Origin: Coprococcus phoceensis
Lineage (GTDB): Bacteria; Bacillota; Clostridia; Lachnospirales; Lachnospiraceae
Reading direction: 5' to 3'
Assembly: GCF_900104635.1 (NCBI RefSeq)
Contig: NZ_FNWC01000005.1
Location: forward strand, 62,001-126,000
Length of the DNA stretch: 64,000 nt
Position 1 is the stretch's first letter; each line of letters starts with the position of its first letter. Made by a program: the position numbers and the translations under genes. Positions 1 through 7,745 of this stretch are shown here, piece by piece. Below the pieces are notes generated by a model, which was not told the DNA's origin, searched no databases, and worked only from the letters and a program-made list of their open reading frames with translations.

Positions 1-251
1 TTGCATAGCTCATCTCCAGATACACGGGCTTCCATGCCATATACATCAAATACGGTTACGTCCATTTCATAGTCATCTTGTATAGCAAAGGAATTTACCT
101 TGATTTCTGGAAGCTCACAGAATGATTTTTCATGGTCTGAGAGAAACTTCATGTGCCTGTCATAATCTTTGACGGTCGTGTCAATAACTCTTTTTACCAG
201 AGTATCAAACTGCAAGCGGATTGCATTTTCAAATGTGGTCGGCTTCATCAT
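1..251 (-). CDS. Sigma-70-like regulator of a Tn916-family ICE, N-terminal part (runs off the window)
   Basis: The reading frame begins at ATG 251 (a second ATG follows at 248) behind a strong GGAGGAGG ribosome binding site and stays open to the left edge, giving about 83 residues. The start (MMKPTTFENAIRLQFDTLVK) resembles the N-terminus of the small sigma-70 region-4 proteins that sit near xis and int in Tn916/Tn1549-type ICEs. The helix-turn-helix part would lie outside the window, so the assignment rests on N-terminal similarity recalled from the family and on gene order. It lies downstream of the Orf9-like repressor region, as in Tn916. A short leader ORF and a terminator-like hairpin precede it, suggesting attenuation. 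Confidence 0.6.
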   Translation of the reverse strand, partial: MMKPTTFENAIRLQFDTLVKRVIDTTVKDYDRHMKFLSDHEKSFCELPEIKVNSFAIQDDYEMDVTVFDVYGMEARVSGDELC

Positions 252-375
252 TACACCTCCTCCCTGTCTGCTGTGAAAGATTGTTCTATCCCTCTTTCCG
301 CACCAACACTCGATTGAGAGGTGTGATTTGCTAACCAATTTTTGAAAAAATTCAAAAAATTTTTTTGAGCATGAA

Positions 376-410
376 AAAAGCCCGCACAAAATAACGGTTC
401 TGTACGAGCT
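376..410 (-). terminator. Hairpin with T-run upstream of the sigma-like gene (possible attenuator)
   Basis: Read on the minus strand, AGCTCGTACA can pair along all ten positions (two to three as G-U) with TGTGCGGGCT, and the stem is followed by TTTTTT. It lies between the 12-codon leader ORF and the sigma-like gene, where termination or read-through could set expression of the latter. Confidence 0.6.
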
Positions 411-446
411 GAAAATACGGTATGTATGGTTGTTAAGGCAGTTTGA

Positions 447-485
447 CTAGATAAACTTTTTATAGATTATGTCTTGTGTTTCCAT
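447..485 (-). CDS. 12-codon leader ORF
   Basis: A minus-strand AAAGGAGC ribosome binding site is followed after nine bases by ATG and a 12-residue frame (METQDIIYKKFI) ending in TAG. It lies just upstream of a hairpin with a T-run and of the sigma-like gene. Short leader ORFs with terminators are known in front of tet(M) in Tn916, so a leader role is plausible. Expression is not shown by the sequence. Confidence 0.4.
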   Translation of the reverse strand: METQDIIYKKFI

Positions 486-594
486 TATGATTTTGCTCCT
501 TTTGTGACAGAGTTTATACTTTCCCTATATAACTATCTTATCAACCAAAACTGTCCAAATTCTGTCTAAATTATCACTTTTCGGCAAGAATTGA

Positions 595-621
595 AAAAAG
601 CCATTGAAATTCAACGGCTTA
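595..621 (-). terminator. Intrinsic terminator after the small-gene pair
   Basis: On the minus strand AAGCCGTTGAA pairs with TTCAATGGCTT and is followed by a T-run. It overlaps the stop codon of the 121-residue gene and closes the transcript of the two small genes. Confidence 0.65.
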
Positions 622-984
622 ATATTCCTGCTTATTCTCTTTGATAAGTGTACGATAGTATTCCTGCCTGTCCTCTGGTATCTGGGAGCAAAAATCCTCA
701 ATCCATTTGTCATATTTCTCATAGATTTCTTCATCATCATAATATTCTGGATATTCTAAATAGATTTCTCTTTCCCGTTCCTCATGTTCTTCAAGTTCCA
801 CAGCTAAATCCATGTGCAGACTACAAATAAGCTGTGTATAGGGTATGAAGCCCAGTGCCATAGTGATATGTGTGATACGTTCAAAATCCTCTTTCTTCAT
901 TTCTTCTTTTCCCGTCAGCACATCTCTGTCATAAGCAGAACAGATAGATAGGAAGATGTTCTGTTCTTCTTCTGATTTCCTCAT
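619..984 (-). CDS. Small acidic ICE protein of unknown function
   Basis: A 121-residue acidic protein starting MRKSEEEQNIF. I chose the ATG at 984 because GGAG lies about nine bases upstream and the preceding gene stops only 16 bases earlier; a longer frame to 1128 would overlap that gene for no reason. The middle contains charged E/D/Y-rich stretches and no signal peptide or membrane segment. I do not recognise the family. It pairs with the 74-residue gene in front and occupies the segment between the Orf9-like repressor and the sigma-like gene, so a regulatory or accessory ICE role is likely but unproven. Confidence 0.65.
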   Translation of the reverse strand: MRKSEEEQNIFLSICSAYDRDVLTGKEEMKKEDFERITHITMALGFIPYTQLICSLHMDLAVELEEHEEREREIYLEYPEYYDDEEIYEKYDKWIEDFCSQIPEDRQEYYRTLIKENKQEY

Positions 985-1000
985 AGCCAGTTCTCCATTT

Positions 1001-1225
1001 CTACGGTCTAAAATTGTTTGTAGCGATACATAAAAATTCTTCTGGGGTAGGTGTCTTGTTTCCGAAAAGTCTGTGAAATTCTGCCTGTGCGTCTGGGTCT
1101 GGATTGTTTCTGGCTTCTTCAATAGCAATTTCCAGTTCCTCTCGAACCTCGGAAACAGAAATACCTCTTAGTCGTGCCACTTGCTTTAGGATTTTTTTGC
1201 TGTCCCGTTTGGTATATCTTACCAT
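1001..1225 (-). CDS. Small ICE protein of unknown function (74 residues)
   Basis: Begins MVRYTKRDSKKILKQVARLR, with a basic N-terminus and a predicted helical, charged middle. GAGGTGG lies just upstream of the ATG. It is transcribed away from the divergent XRE gene and precedes the 121-residue gene by 16 bases, so the two probably form an operon. No known domain is recognised. The basic helical start would fit a nucleic-acid-binding protein, but that is only an inference. Confidence 0.6.
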   Translation of the reverse strand: MVRYTKRDSKKILKQVARLRGISVSEVREELEIAIEEARNNPDPDAQAEFHRLFGNKTPTPEEFLCIATNNFRP

Positions 1226-1383
1226 GTATTACACCACCTCTTTTCTTGTAAACTATCATACAACATAAATAAAATGAATAAAACTATAACTTATACAATA
1301 GTTGCCTTTATTAGTCTATTATAAAGCATTTCTACAAAGGTTACAATGTATAAGAATAGTTTTATGAAAGGAGTGTGCCAGCT

Positions 1384-1752
1384 ATGGAGCTTGATTATAA
1401 GGCAATCGGGAAAAGAATAAAAATCGCTCGTATCAAGAAAAATCTTACCCAAGAAGCCATTGCTGACAAAATCGGTATCACTCCGCAACACGTCAGCAAT
1501 ATTGAAACTGGAAATGCTTCGGTCAGTCTAACAACCCTAGTAGCGATTGCAAACACATTAACTGTTTCTGTAAATGATTTATTATGCGATACGGTCTTGA
1601 TTTCAAAAGCCGTATTTGAAAAAGAAGCAAAAGAATTGTTTGAGGATTGCAATGAGTATGAAATCCGTGTACTGGTTGATGTATTGAAAGCAACAAAGCA
1701 GTCTTTACGGACAGTTAAATTATTTGAAGATAAGATAGAAGATAACAGATAA
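1384..1752 (+). CDS. XRE-family repressor, Orf9-like, of the ICE
   Basis: A 122-residue protein with a classic helix-turn-helix in residues about 5-65 (IGKRIKIARIKKNLTQEAIA, then PQHVSNIETGNASVS) and a short C-terminal helical tail. ATG 1384 is preferred over the in-frame GTG at 1375 because AAAGGAG lies about ten bases upstream. It is the only backbone gene at this end of the ICE on the plus strand, as is Orf9 in Tn916, which represses the transfer and regulatory genes. A bidirectional terminator follows. Confidence 0.85.
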   Translation: MELDYKAIGKRIKIARIKKNLTQEAIADKIGITPQHVSNIETGNASVSLTTLVAIANTLTVSVNDLLCDTVLISKAVFEKEAKELFEDCNEYEIRVLVDVLKATKQSLRTVKLFEDKIEDNR

Positions 1753-1800
1753 AAACCGTACCTGTCAGATCACACAAGTGTGAAAACAGTTACGGTTTTT
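1751..1800. terminator. Bidirectional terminator between the XRE and wHTH genes
   Basis: AAAAACCGTA and TACGGTTTTT form the outer stem, extended by CTGT/ACAG. It has A/T runs on both sides and separates convergent genes. A shorter second copy is found at 7699-7745. Confidence 0.8.
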
Positions 1801-2215
1801 CTTCACTGAATTTATAGCCCACACCCCAGACAGTGATAATGTATATCGGATTGTCTGGGTCGGGTTCTATCTTTTTTCGCAATTTACGAATGAACGAGGG
1901 AAGATTACTAGTATCTTTTGGCATATCTTCAAATCCCCATACATTCTCGTAAAGCTGTTCTTTGGTAAATACCTGTCCTTTATGTAAATAAAGGAAGTAT
2001 AATAAATCAAATTCTTTTGAAGTCAAGGAAACAGCAATACCATTTTTGTCTATAACAGTTCTCTTAAATAAGCTGAATTGCAGTTCCTTTGATTTATTTT
2101 CTGAAATGGCAGAAGTAGATAACTGCTCAGCAATCCATTCAATAGCCTGCTGAACTATTTTTTCTTCATTGTCTGAAATTTCAATTAGTATAATTTTCCC
2201 ATGCTAATCGCTCCT
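1753..2215. repeat. Direct repeat copy A bracketing the ABC/two-component cassette
   Basis: This segment (terminator plus wHTH gene) recurs at about 7700-8160 in the same orientation. From the conserved wHTH coding part to the start region I see only single-base differences (for example GGCAGAAG versus GGTAGAAG), while the terminator ends differ more. The two copies enclose the transporter and two-component genes. Confidence 0.85.
1790..2202 (-). CDS. Winged-helix (OmpR-type) DNA-binding protein, copy A, frame broken after codon 3
   Basis: The open frame encodes about 135 residues. The C-terminal 78 are a clear OmpR/PhoB winged helix (SKEFDLLYFLYLHKGQVFTK ... WGVGYKF); the N-terminal 58 are not a receiver domain. 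An excellent start (AGGAG, eight bases, ATG at 2202) lies in the wrong frame: it reads ATG GGA AAA and then stops three codons later, while the long frame requires a -1 shift at GGGAAAA. Either one A was lost after the start, or GGGAAAA acts as a slippery site. A near-identical copy with the same feature lies at 7735-8147, so the state predates the duplication. The fallback start is TTG at 2026. Confidence 0.6.
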
Positions 2216-2848
2216 TTACTTGTCAATTTTTAACTCTCCACGTTTTAGACGAAATATGACATCAGCTCTTTTTGCAATCTCATTTGAATGAGTAACAATT
2301 ACAGCACATTTGTTCATCTGATGTACGTTTTCTTCCAATATATCCATAATTGCCATTGCTGTATCTTCGTCAAGATTTCCTGTCGGCTCATCAGCAAGAA
2401 TGACAGGTGCTTCTGTTGCCAATGCACGAGCAATCGCTACACGCTGTTGCTGTCCGCCAGAAAGTTGTAGCACATTTCTTTTTGCTTCTTCTTTTGTCAG
2501 CCCCATTTTTTCTAAAATTGGAATTGGGGGCAACTTACTTGTCAATTCTACATTTTCTTTCGGTGTCAGATAATCAATTAAATTATAAGACTGAAAGATA
2601 AAAGATACATGATTACGTCTGTGATAAGCAAGTCCTTTTTCAGTAATATCTTCTCCATTAAAAAATATTTTTCCTTTTGTTGGACTGTCCAATCCGCCAA
2701 GCAATGAGAGAAGTGTTGTTTTTCCACAGCCAGATGAACCAAGGATTGCATAAATCTTTCCAAGTTCTAATTCCGCGTTCAGACCCTTAAACACCGTTTT
2801 CTTTTGATTGTAACTATAAGATAAGTCTATAAATGATAGTATGCTCAT
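2216..2848 (-). CDS. ABC transporter ATP-binding protein (MacB/LolD type)
   Basis: A 210-residue ATPase with Walker [10 protein letters not shown] (residues 37-45), Q-loop FIFQSYNL, signature [15 protein letters not shown], Walker [15 protein letters not shown] and the switch histidine in VIVTHS. Length and motifs fit the MacB/LolD/FtsE class that powers FtsX-type permeases. A GGAGG site precedes the ATG. It is the last gene of the operon, 13 bases after the first permease. With the two permeases it forms a complete mechanotransmission-type ABC system, which in Firmicutes often handles antimicrobial peptides. The substrate cannot be read from the sequence. Confidence 0.92.
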   Translation of the reverse strand: MSILSFIDLSYSYNQKKTVFKGLNAELELGKIYAILGSSGCGKTTLLSLLGGLDSPTKGKIFFNGEDITEKGLAYHRRNHVSFIFQSYNLIDYLTPKENVELTSKLPPIPILEKMGLTKEEAKRNVLQLSGGQQQRVAIARALATEAPVILADEPTGNLDEDTAMAIMDILEENVHQMNKCAVIVTHSNEIAKRADVIFRLKRGELKIDK

Positions 2849-2861
2849 AATAAAATTCCTC

Positions 2862-4172
2862 CTATTCCATTTTTGTTAAAATATCTTTTGGTCGTAAACG
2901 AATGATTGTATAAGAAGCAATTATGACCGCAAGACATATCAATATGAAACCAATTCCAAATACTTTAATCATATCTGATGTAGCAATCTGAATATTCAGA
3001 TTAGAGATATTTTCTCCCGCTTTACTGATAATGAATGAACCAATCTGATTGGCAAGTCCAAAAGATAATGCCGTTGACGCAAAGATGGATAATATTCCAA
3101 TCAATATATTTTCTACTAGGAACTGTGCGATAATCTCCACTTTACTTCGACCAACTGCAAGTAAAATAGCAATTTCCTTATTACGACTTCTTGTCCATAA
3201 AACAAGGAACAATACAATAATAAGCATACCGATGACTGTTATTGTCAATACCGCTGTATCAACCATACTTCCAAAAGAGGAAAGTGGAGTAGATACCATA
3301 TCAAAATCCTCTGTATTAACATCAAAAGTAAAGGTTTTTCCTTTCACTTCTGGAAGATCCTTGATGGTTTCCATAAGTTCTTTGGCTTCCTCTGGAGAAT
3401 GTGTATAAATATCAAGATTGTCATATCCTTCTAATTTTTCATTTCCTCTGCTATAAAACTTTTTAAGTCCTTCCATATCAATATAGCCACAGTTCGCAGG
3501 AATACCATCTGGTGTGATAGCCTGCTTTGTTGTTCCCTCTGTACCGCTATAAATTCCTACAATGGTAAAGGTACATTCAGTTTTTCCCGTTTCAAACTCT
3601 TGAAAAGTAATTTTATCTCCTACAGATAGATTATTTCTATCTGCCAGTTCTTTAGAAATTAAAGCAGTACAGGAATCATTGGGGTTAATATGCCGTCCTT
3701 CTTCTAGTTTGTATGAACCATTTAGAAATTTTACATCTAATGAAGAATCCAATATTGCAGTATAAGGAATTGACAACCCTGGTGCATTGACCATGCCTGG
3801 GATTGGTTCAAAATTTTCAGGAAGTCCCCAATACGCATCTTCTATTTTAGCATTATAACTTACGACATTTGGAAGTTCTGCAATAGAGTTAATTATTTTT
3901 TCTGTAATTCTATCACCATTATAGGTATAGCCAGAAGCACCATTTCCCAAATCCTCGGCTGGACCAAAATTATTTTGATTATTCATATCAATTTCCATAC
4001 GAACGGAAGCACCTACTGTTTCCTTTATCTGCTTTGTTCCTTGCTGGACTGCTTTTTCGCTGGAAAGTGCAATTAAAATAGTTGTAGATAGCAGAGTAAA
4101 TGTCAAAAATAGCAATAGACTTCGTAACTTCTGTCTGGCACTATATTTTATAGCTCGTTTGAAAAAATTCAT
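2862..4172 (-). CDS. FtsX/MacB-type ABC transporter permease
   Basis: A 436-residue protein with one N-terminal membrane segment (about residues 15-37), a large extracellular MacB periplasmic-core-like domain, and three C-terminal membrane segments (about 310-335, 355-380 and 400-425) typical of FtsX domains. It ends KDILTKME; its sister permease ends in the closely matching KEILTKMS, showing they are paralogues. It lies 12 bases downstream of that sister and just before the ATPase. Inferred role: half of a heterodimeric membrane pump or sensor module, perhaps for antimicrobial peptide defence. Confidence 0.9.
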   Translation of the reverse strand: MNFFKRAIKYSARQKLRSLLLFLTFTLLSTTILIALSSEKAVQQGTKQIKETVGASVRMEIDMNNQNNFGPAEDLGNGASGYTYNGDRITEKIINSIAELPNVVSYNAKIEDAYWGLPENFEPIPGMVNAPGLSIPYTAILDSSLDVKFLNGSYKLEEGRHINPNDSCTALISKELADRNNLSVGDKITFQEFETGKTECTFTIVGIYSGTEGTTKQAITPDGIPANCGYIDMEGLKKFYSRGNEKLEGYDNLDIYTHSPEEAKELMETIKDLPEVKGKTFTFDVNTEDFDMVSTPLSSFGSMVDTAVLTITVIGMLIIVLFLVLWTRSRNKEIAILLAVGRSKVEIIAQFLVENILIGILSIFASTALSFGLANQIGSFIISKAGENISNLNIQIATSDMIKVFGIGFILICLAVIIASYTIIRLRPKDILTKME

Positions 4173-4184
4173 TGTAATATCCTC

Positions 4185-5507
4185 CTAGCTCATTTTTGTT
4201 AAAATCTCTTTTGGCTTCAATGACAAGATGGCTCCACTGCATACAAGAACCGTCACAAAAGTGCCTAGACTTTCTAAAACAAACAATATAGCAAAGTGCA
4301 GAAAATCTGGTTGCAAGTAATTCTTATGAACAGTTGCCTGTGTTATCGAATCAAATAGGAATGAATTAAATGTATCCGCAAGTGGAAGAAAGATAATAGT
4401 TGAAAGCAAAAATCCAAGCGACAGTAAAATCATTGCTTCCAATAGAAATTGCCCGATAATCTGCTGTTTTGTTTTTCCTATCGCAAGAAGAATACCAGCT
4501 TCCTGTATTCTTCCACGAATCCTCAATGTCAGTATCAGCATGAGTACCACAAGTCCTAATATCGAAGTAATTATAGTCAATGCTATAACGACTTTTTGCA
4601 TACTTTGTAGCTGTTCTGCAATTTTGGAATACTTGAAGTCGTTCGTATTGATGATATGATTTTTCCAGTCAATCGAAGCAATATCTTTAATTTCTGTTAC
4701 CATTTTATCAAGGCGTAGTGGGTCAGCAATGAAAAAAGAAATTTCTCCCTCATAGATACCTTGTGTCTGCTCTTTCAGATTTATAAGCAGTTGACTATCT
4801 GAGAAAAGAAGATTTTCTACCTTTTTTGCTGTTGGATTTAAGGCATTATCGGAATTGTTTTTTATTTGATAAATGCCTTTTATCTCCACCGTTTCATAAG
4901 CACTTTTTTCTTTTATTAGGTCTGTATAAACACCTTTATCTGAACCTAATTTTGCATGGGTAAGGGTAATCTTATCTCCGACAGAAAGATGATTCTGCTT
5001 TGCAAGAGCTTCACTAATAAGTATTTTATCCTTATCTTCTGGTTTGATATGCTCGCCTACGCTCAGTTCGTATTCCTCATCTAAAAAATTTTGACATAAA
5101 CTGGAATCTCGAACCGCTTTTACAGTTCCCATATTGCTTTCTTCATTGTGTCCTGCTCCTGCCAAGAATGTAAGTTTTTCTCCTTTTACATAGCCCGAAT
5201 GTTCCGTATTATAACATTTCAGTTCTTTCCCAACTGCTGAAATAACACGCTGAATAGACTGTTCATCAATCGTAGGAGTTCCTTTGCTGGAAACCTGTCC
5301 ATTATCCATGTCAAATTGTTCATACGGTCTAATAGAGAAAGATGCACCAATATTGGAACGTAAATCTTTAGAAATTTGCTGTATTCCTAGATATACTGAA
5401 CTTCCAGCCAGTAAAGAGAATGAAATCAATAGAAATACAATAGCAAGCAATAGATTTTTTCCTTTTTTGCGGGTCAGATATAGAAAAGCCCGCTTTTCTA
5501 AGTTCAT
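4185..5507 (-). CDS. FtsX/MacB-type ABC transporter permease
   Basis: About 440 residues with the same layout as its neighbour: N-terminal membrane segment, extracellular MacB-like domain, and three C-terminal membrane segments in an FtsX domain. I use ATG 5507; an in-frame TTG at 5516 sits nearer the AAAGGA site and may be the true start. It is the first gene of the transporter operon. A TATACT -10 box lies upstream, with an array of ATTTAGATTTG repeats where the -35 box should be, suggesting activation by the adjacent response regulator. Confidence 0.9.
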   Translation of the reverse strand: MNLEKRAFLYLTRKKGKNLLLAIVFLLISFSLLAGSSVYLGIQQISKDLRSNIGASFSIRPYEQFDMDNGQVSSKGTPTIDEQSIQRVISAVGKELKCYNTEHSGYVKGEKLTFLAGAGHNEESNMGTVKAVRDSSLCQNFLDEEYELSVGEHIKPEDKDKILISEALAKQNHLSVGDKITLTHAKLGSDKGVYTDLIKEKSAYETVEIKGIYQIKNNSDNALNPTAKKVENLLFSDSQLLINLKEQTQGIYEGEISFFIADPLRLDKMVTEIKDIASIDWKNHIINTNDFKYSKIAEQLQSMQKVVIALTIITSILGLVVLMLILTLRIRGRIQEAGILLAIGKTKQQIIGQFLLEAMILLSLGFLLSTIIFLPLADTFNSFLFDSITQATVHKNYLQPDFLHFAILFVLESLGTFVTVLVCSGAILSLKPKEILTKMS

Positions 5508-5566
5508 AATAAACAAACACCGTCCTTTCTTTACTTTTACAGTATAAGAAAGAACGGTTTAAATTC

Positions 5567-5600
5567 GATTTAGATTTGATTTAGTTTTGATTTAGATTTT
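5567..5600 (-). promoter_or_regulatory. Probable response-regulator binding array upstream of the transporter operon
   Basis: Three to four direct repeats of GATTT(A/T)(G/T) form GATTTAGATTTGATTTAG and a further GATTTAG copy. On the minus strand they precede a TATACT -10 box that lacks a good -35. The same TTTAGATTTGATTTAG string recurs at 7667-7687 upstream of the response regulator gene. OmpR-type regulators bind such direct repeats with about 10-11 bp phasing. The array overlaps the last codons of the kinase gene. Confidence 0.6.
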
Positions 5601-6960
5601 GCGAATTTAATGTGATTTCAAAACAAACGCTGTCATTTATATTTTCAATCTTAAAAGATAAATTATGCTGTTCCAAAATAATTTTTACAAGATATAGCCC
5701 AAGTCCACTTCCACCAGTCAATCTGTTATGTGATTTTTCCACACGATAGAAAGGCGTAAACAGCTTGTCCAAATCTTCCTTTGGAATATTAACACCACTG
5801 TTTATAACACAAAGAGATTGAGGAGATAAGTCTATTTTCATTTCAGCTCTGTTGGGAGAATGTCTTATTGCATTATTGATAATATTGTGGACTGCCTTTT
5901 CCAAAAGTGGTTCATTCCCCATAAGTATAATATCTGCTGAAATATTATTATTAACGTGGATATTTTTTTCTGTCGCAAGTGGAGCAAGATGTTCACATAC
6001 ACGTTTAAGAATATCTGTAAGAGAGATAAACTCCATATGATTGATTGCATTCATTTCCAGTTTGGATATAGAAAGTATCTCCTTTACTAACTGTTCCATG
6101 TTCTCTATTTCTTTTAATGTTTCTGGAAGTACCTCATGTGTATCTTTGTATCTTCCAATCCCCATAATCATACTTTCCACTTGCCCTTTGATAATAGTGA
6201 TAGGAGTTTTCAATTCATGGGAAGCAGTTGCAAAGAAATACTGACGTTGTTTATTCAATTCATCTATATGCTCCATGTCCTGTTTTAAATGTTGGTTTGC
6301 TGTTTCTAATTCCATCATTGTATTTGATAAATTGTGTGACATGGAGTTAAGACTGTTCGCCAAAACACCAATTTCATCAGTGCGGTTGATTCTACATTCC
6401 CATGTCATATCCAAATTTGCCATTCGTCGGGAAATTTCGCTGATTTCTGTAATAGGTCTAACAATAATACGACTGCATATCCACGCAACCAAAAGAGAAA
6501 CTGAAAAAATAAGAGCAAGAAGAAACGGCAATAATTTCAATAAGGCACTTATCAATTCTTGATTGGAAGAAGTAAGAGAAACAATCGTAAAAAGGTACGA
6601 TTGAGGTCTATCAGCAAACATCATTTCCTGTGATAATGATGATATTTTATCTGTGCTTGTTTTCACTTTATTCGTATCGCCATATTGATAAATTCTTCCG
6701 TTTTCTTCAAAAGAAACAATCATTTGATTCTTTTTACAAAAATCTTCAATGACGTTTTCTGCGTCCTCAAATTTAGTATTTACAAGAGTTTCAGAAAGGT
6801 TTCCGATTTCTGATTCGATATGTGTAGATAAAATCATTTCGTAACTTCTAGGCAGAAAAAACAGTATGCTTCCATAAATAATCAGACAGCATAAAACCAA
6901 AGCACTAAAAATCCATAAAAAAACTTTTATGTTAAGACTATCTTTAATCTTCACTTTCAA
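5581..6960 (-). CDS. Two-component sensor histidine kinase
   Basis: A protein of about 459 residues with two membrane segments flanking a short extracellular loop of about 110 residues, a HAMP linker, the phosphoacceptor H-box (SHELKTPITII), N-box (IINNAIRHS) and G-box (GGSGLGLYL). The likely start is TTG 6960, eight bases after GGGGTGGG and overlapping the regulator gene by 17 bases; a GTG at 6954 is the alternative. The small sensor loop and the linked ABC genes suggest it detects an extracellular ligand such as a cell-envelope-active peptide. This is inferred from context only. Confidence 0.93.
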   Translation of the reverse strand: MKVKIKDSLNIKVFLWIFSALVLCCLIIYGSILFFLPRSYEMILSTHIESEIGNLSETLVNTKFEDAENVIEDFCKKNQMIVSFEENGRIYQYGDTNKVKTSTDKISSLSQEMMFADRPQSYLFTIVSLTSSNQELISALLKLLPFLLALIFSVSLLVAWICSRIIVRPITEISEISRRMANLDMTWECRINRTDEIGVLANSLNSMSHNLSNTMMELETANQHLKQDMEHIDELNKQRQYFFATASHELKTPITIIKGQVESMIMGIGRYKDTHEVLPETLKEIENMEQLVKEILSISKLEMNAINHMEFISLTDILKRVCEHLAPLATEKNIHVNNNISADIILMGNEPLLEKAVHNIINNAIRHSPNRAEMKIDLSPQSLCVINSGVNIPKEDLDKLFTPFYRVEKSHNRLTGGSGLGLYLVKIILEQHNLSFKIENINDSVCFEITLNSQNLNQN

Positions 6961-7615
6961 ATTTATATCCCACCCCTCGTACCGTTTGAATACAGTCAAT
7001 ATCCAGCTTGCGTCGAAGATTCATGACGTGGATATTGACAGCCTTTTCATCTCCTGTAAAATCATATCCCCATACTTGATTGATGAGGTTATCTCTGGTC
7101 AACACTTGATTTCTATGTTTCATAAATACTTCCAATATATCAAATTCCAACTGTGTAAGATTTATTTCTTTCCCATTTACTTCAACGGTATGTCTATTTG
7201 TATCCAGCTTGATACCATGAGAAATAAAAATGTTGTGATTTTCTACTTTTTCTTTAGTGCGTCGAAGTACAGCTTCTATTCTCATTAAAACCAGTTTTAA
7301 AGAAAATGGTTTTGTAATATAGTCGTCAGCCTGTAATTCAAATGCTTTAACCTGTGCTTCTTCTTCGTCCATAGCTGTGAGCATGATAATTGGAATATCT
7401 GAATTTTTGCGTATTATCTCACATACCGCATACCCGTCGATTTTCGGCATCATAATATCCAGCAGTATCAGTGAGAAATACTGTTTTTCAAATTGTGAAA
7501 GACCCTCCAAGCCGTCATTTGCTAAAGTAACTCTATATCCAGCTTCTGTCAGTAATTCATATAGAACAGACTGAATGGCTTTTTCATCTTCGATTATCAA
7601 TATATTATCAATCAT
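6944..7615 (-). CDS. OmpR-family response regulator
   Basis: A 223-residue protein. The receiver domain has the acidic pocket (IEDE), phosphoacceptor Asp53 (in LLDIMMPKIDG), the conserved Thr of MLTA and Lys of TKPF. The C-terminal winged helix ends VRGVGYKFESED. It overlaps and is translationally coupled to the kinase gene. Direct repeats upstream of this gene match those upstream of the transporter operon, consistent with autoactivation and control of the pump. Its DNA-binding domain is only distantly similar to the duplicated wHTH genes that flank the cassette. Confidence 0.95.
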   Translation of the reverse strand: MIDNILIIEDEKAIQSVLYELLTEAGYRVTLANDGLEGLSQFEKQYFSLILLDIMMPKIDGYAVCEIIRKNSDIPIIMLTAMDEEEAQVKAFELQADDYITKPFSLKLVLMRIEAVLRRTKEKVENHNIFISHGIKLDTNRHTVEVNGKEINLTQLEFDILEVFMKHRNQVLTRDNLINQVWGYDFTGDEKAVNIHVMNLRRKLDIDCIQTVRGVGYKFESED

Positions 7616-7666
7616 ATAAGCACCACCTAATAGTTATTATTCAATGTTCATTTTATCATACAATTA

Positions 7667-7687
7667 TTTAGATTTGATTTAGATTTG
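7667..7687 (-). promoter_or_regulatory. Probable response-regulator binding site upstream of its own operon
   Basis: TTTAGATTTGATTTAG followed by ATTTG repeats the array found upstream of the transporter operon. It lies about 50 bases before the regulator start, just upstream of TATGAT/TAAAAT -10-like boxes. Confidence 0.55.
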
Positions 7688-7698
7688 TTAAATAAATA

Positions 7699-7745
7699 GA
7701 AAACCGTAGCTGTCAGATCACACAATGAAAACAGTTACGGTTTTT
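7699..7745. terminator. Terminator, second copy
   Basis: AAACCGTA pairs with TACGGTTT, with CTGT/ACAG inside and T-rich flanks. It is a divergent copy of the terminator at 1751-1800 and lies at the left edge of direct repeat copy B. Confidence 0.7.

Noticed and set aside
2216..5507. BceAB/LanFEG-type bacitracin or lantibiotic transporter
   Set aside because: BceB permeases have about 650 residues and ten helices and LanEG are about 250; here two permeases of about 440 residues with one plus three helices fit the MacB/FtsX class better.
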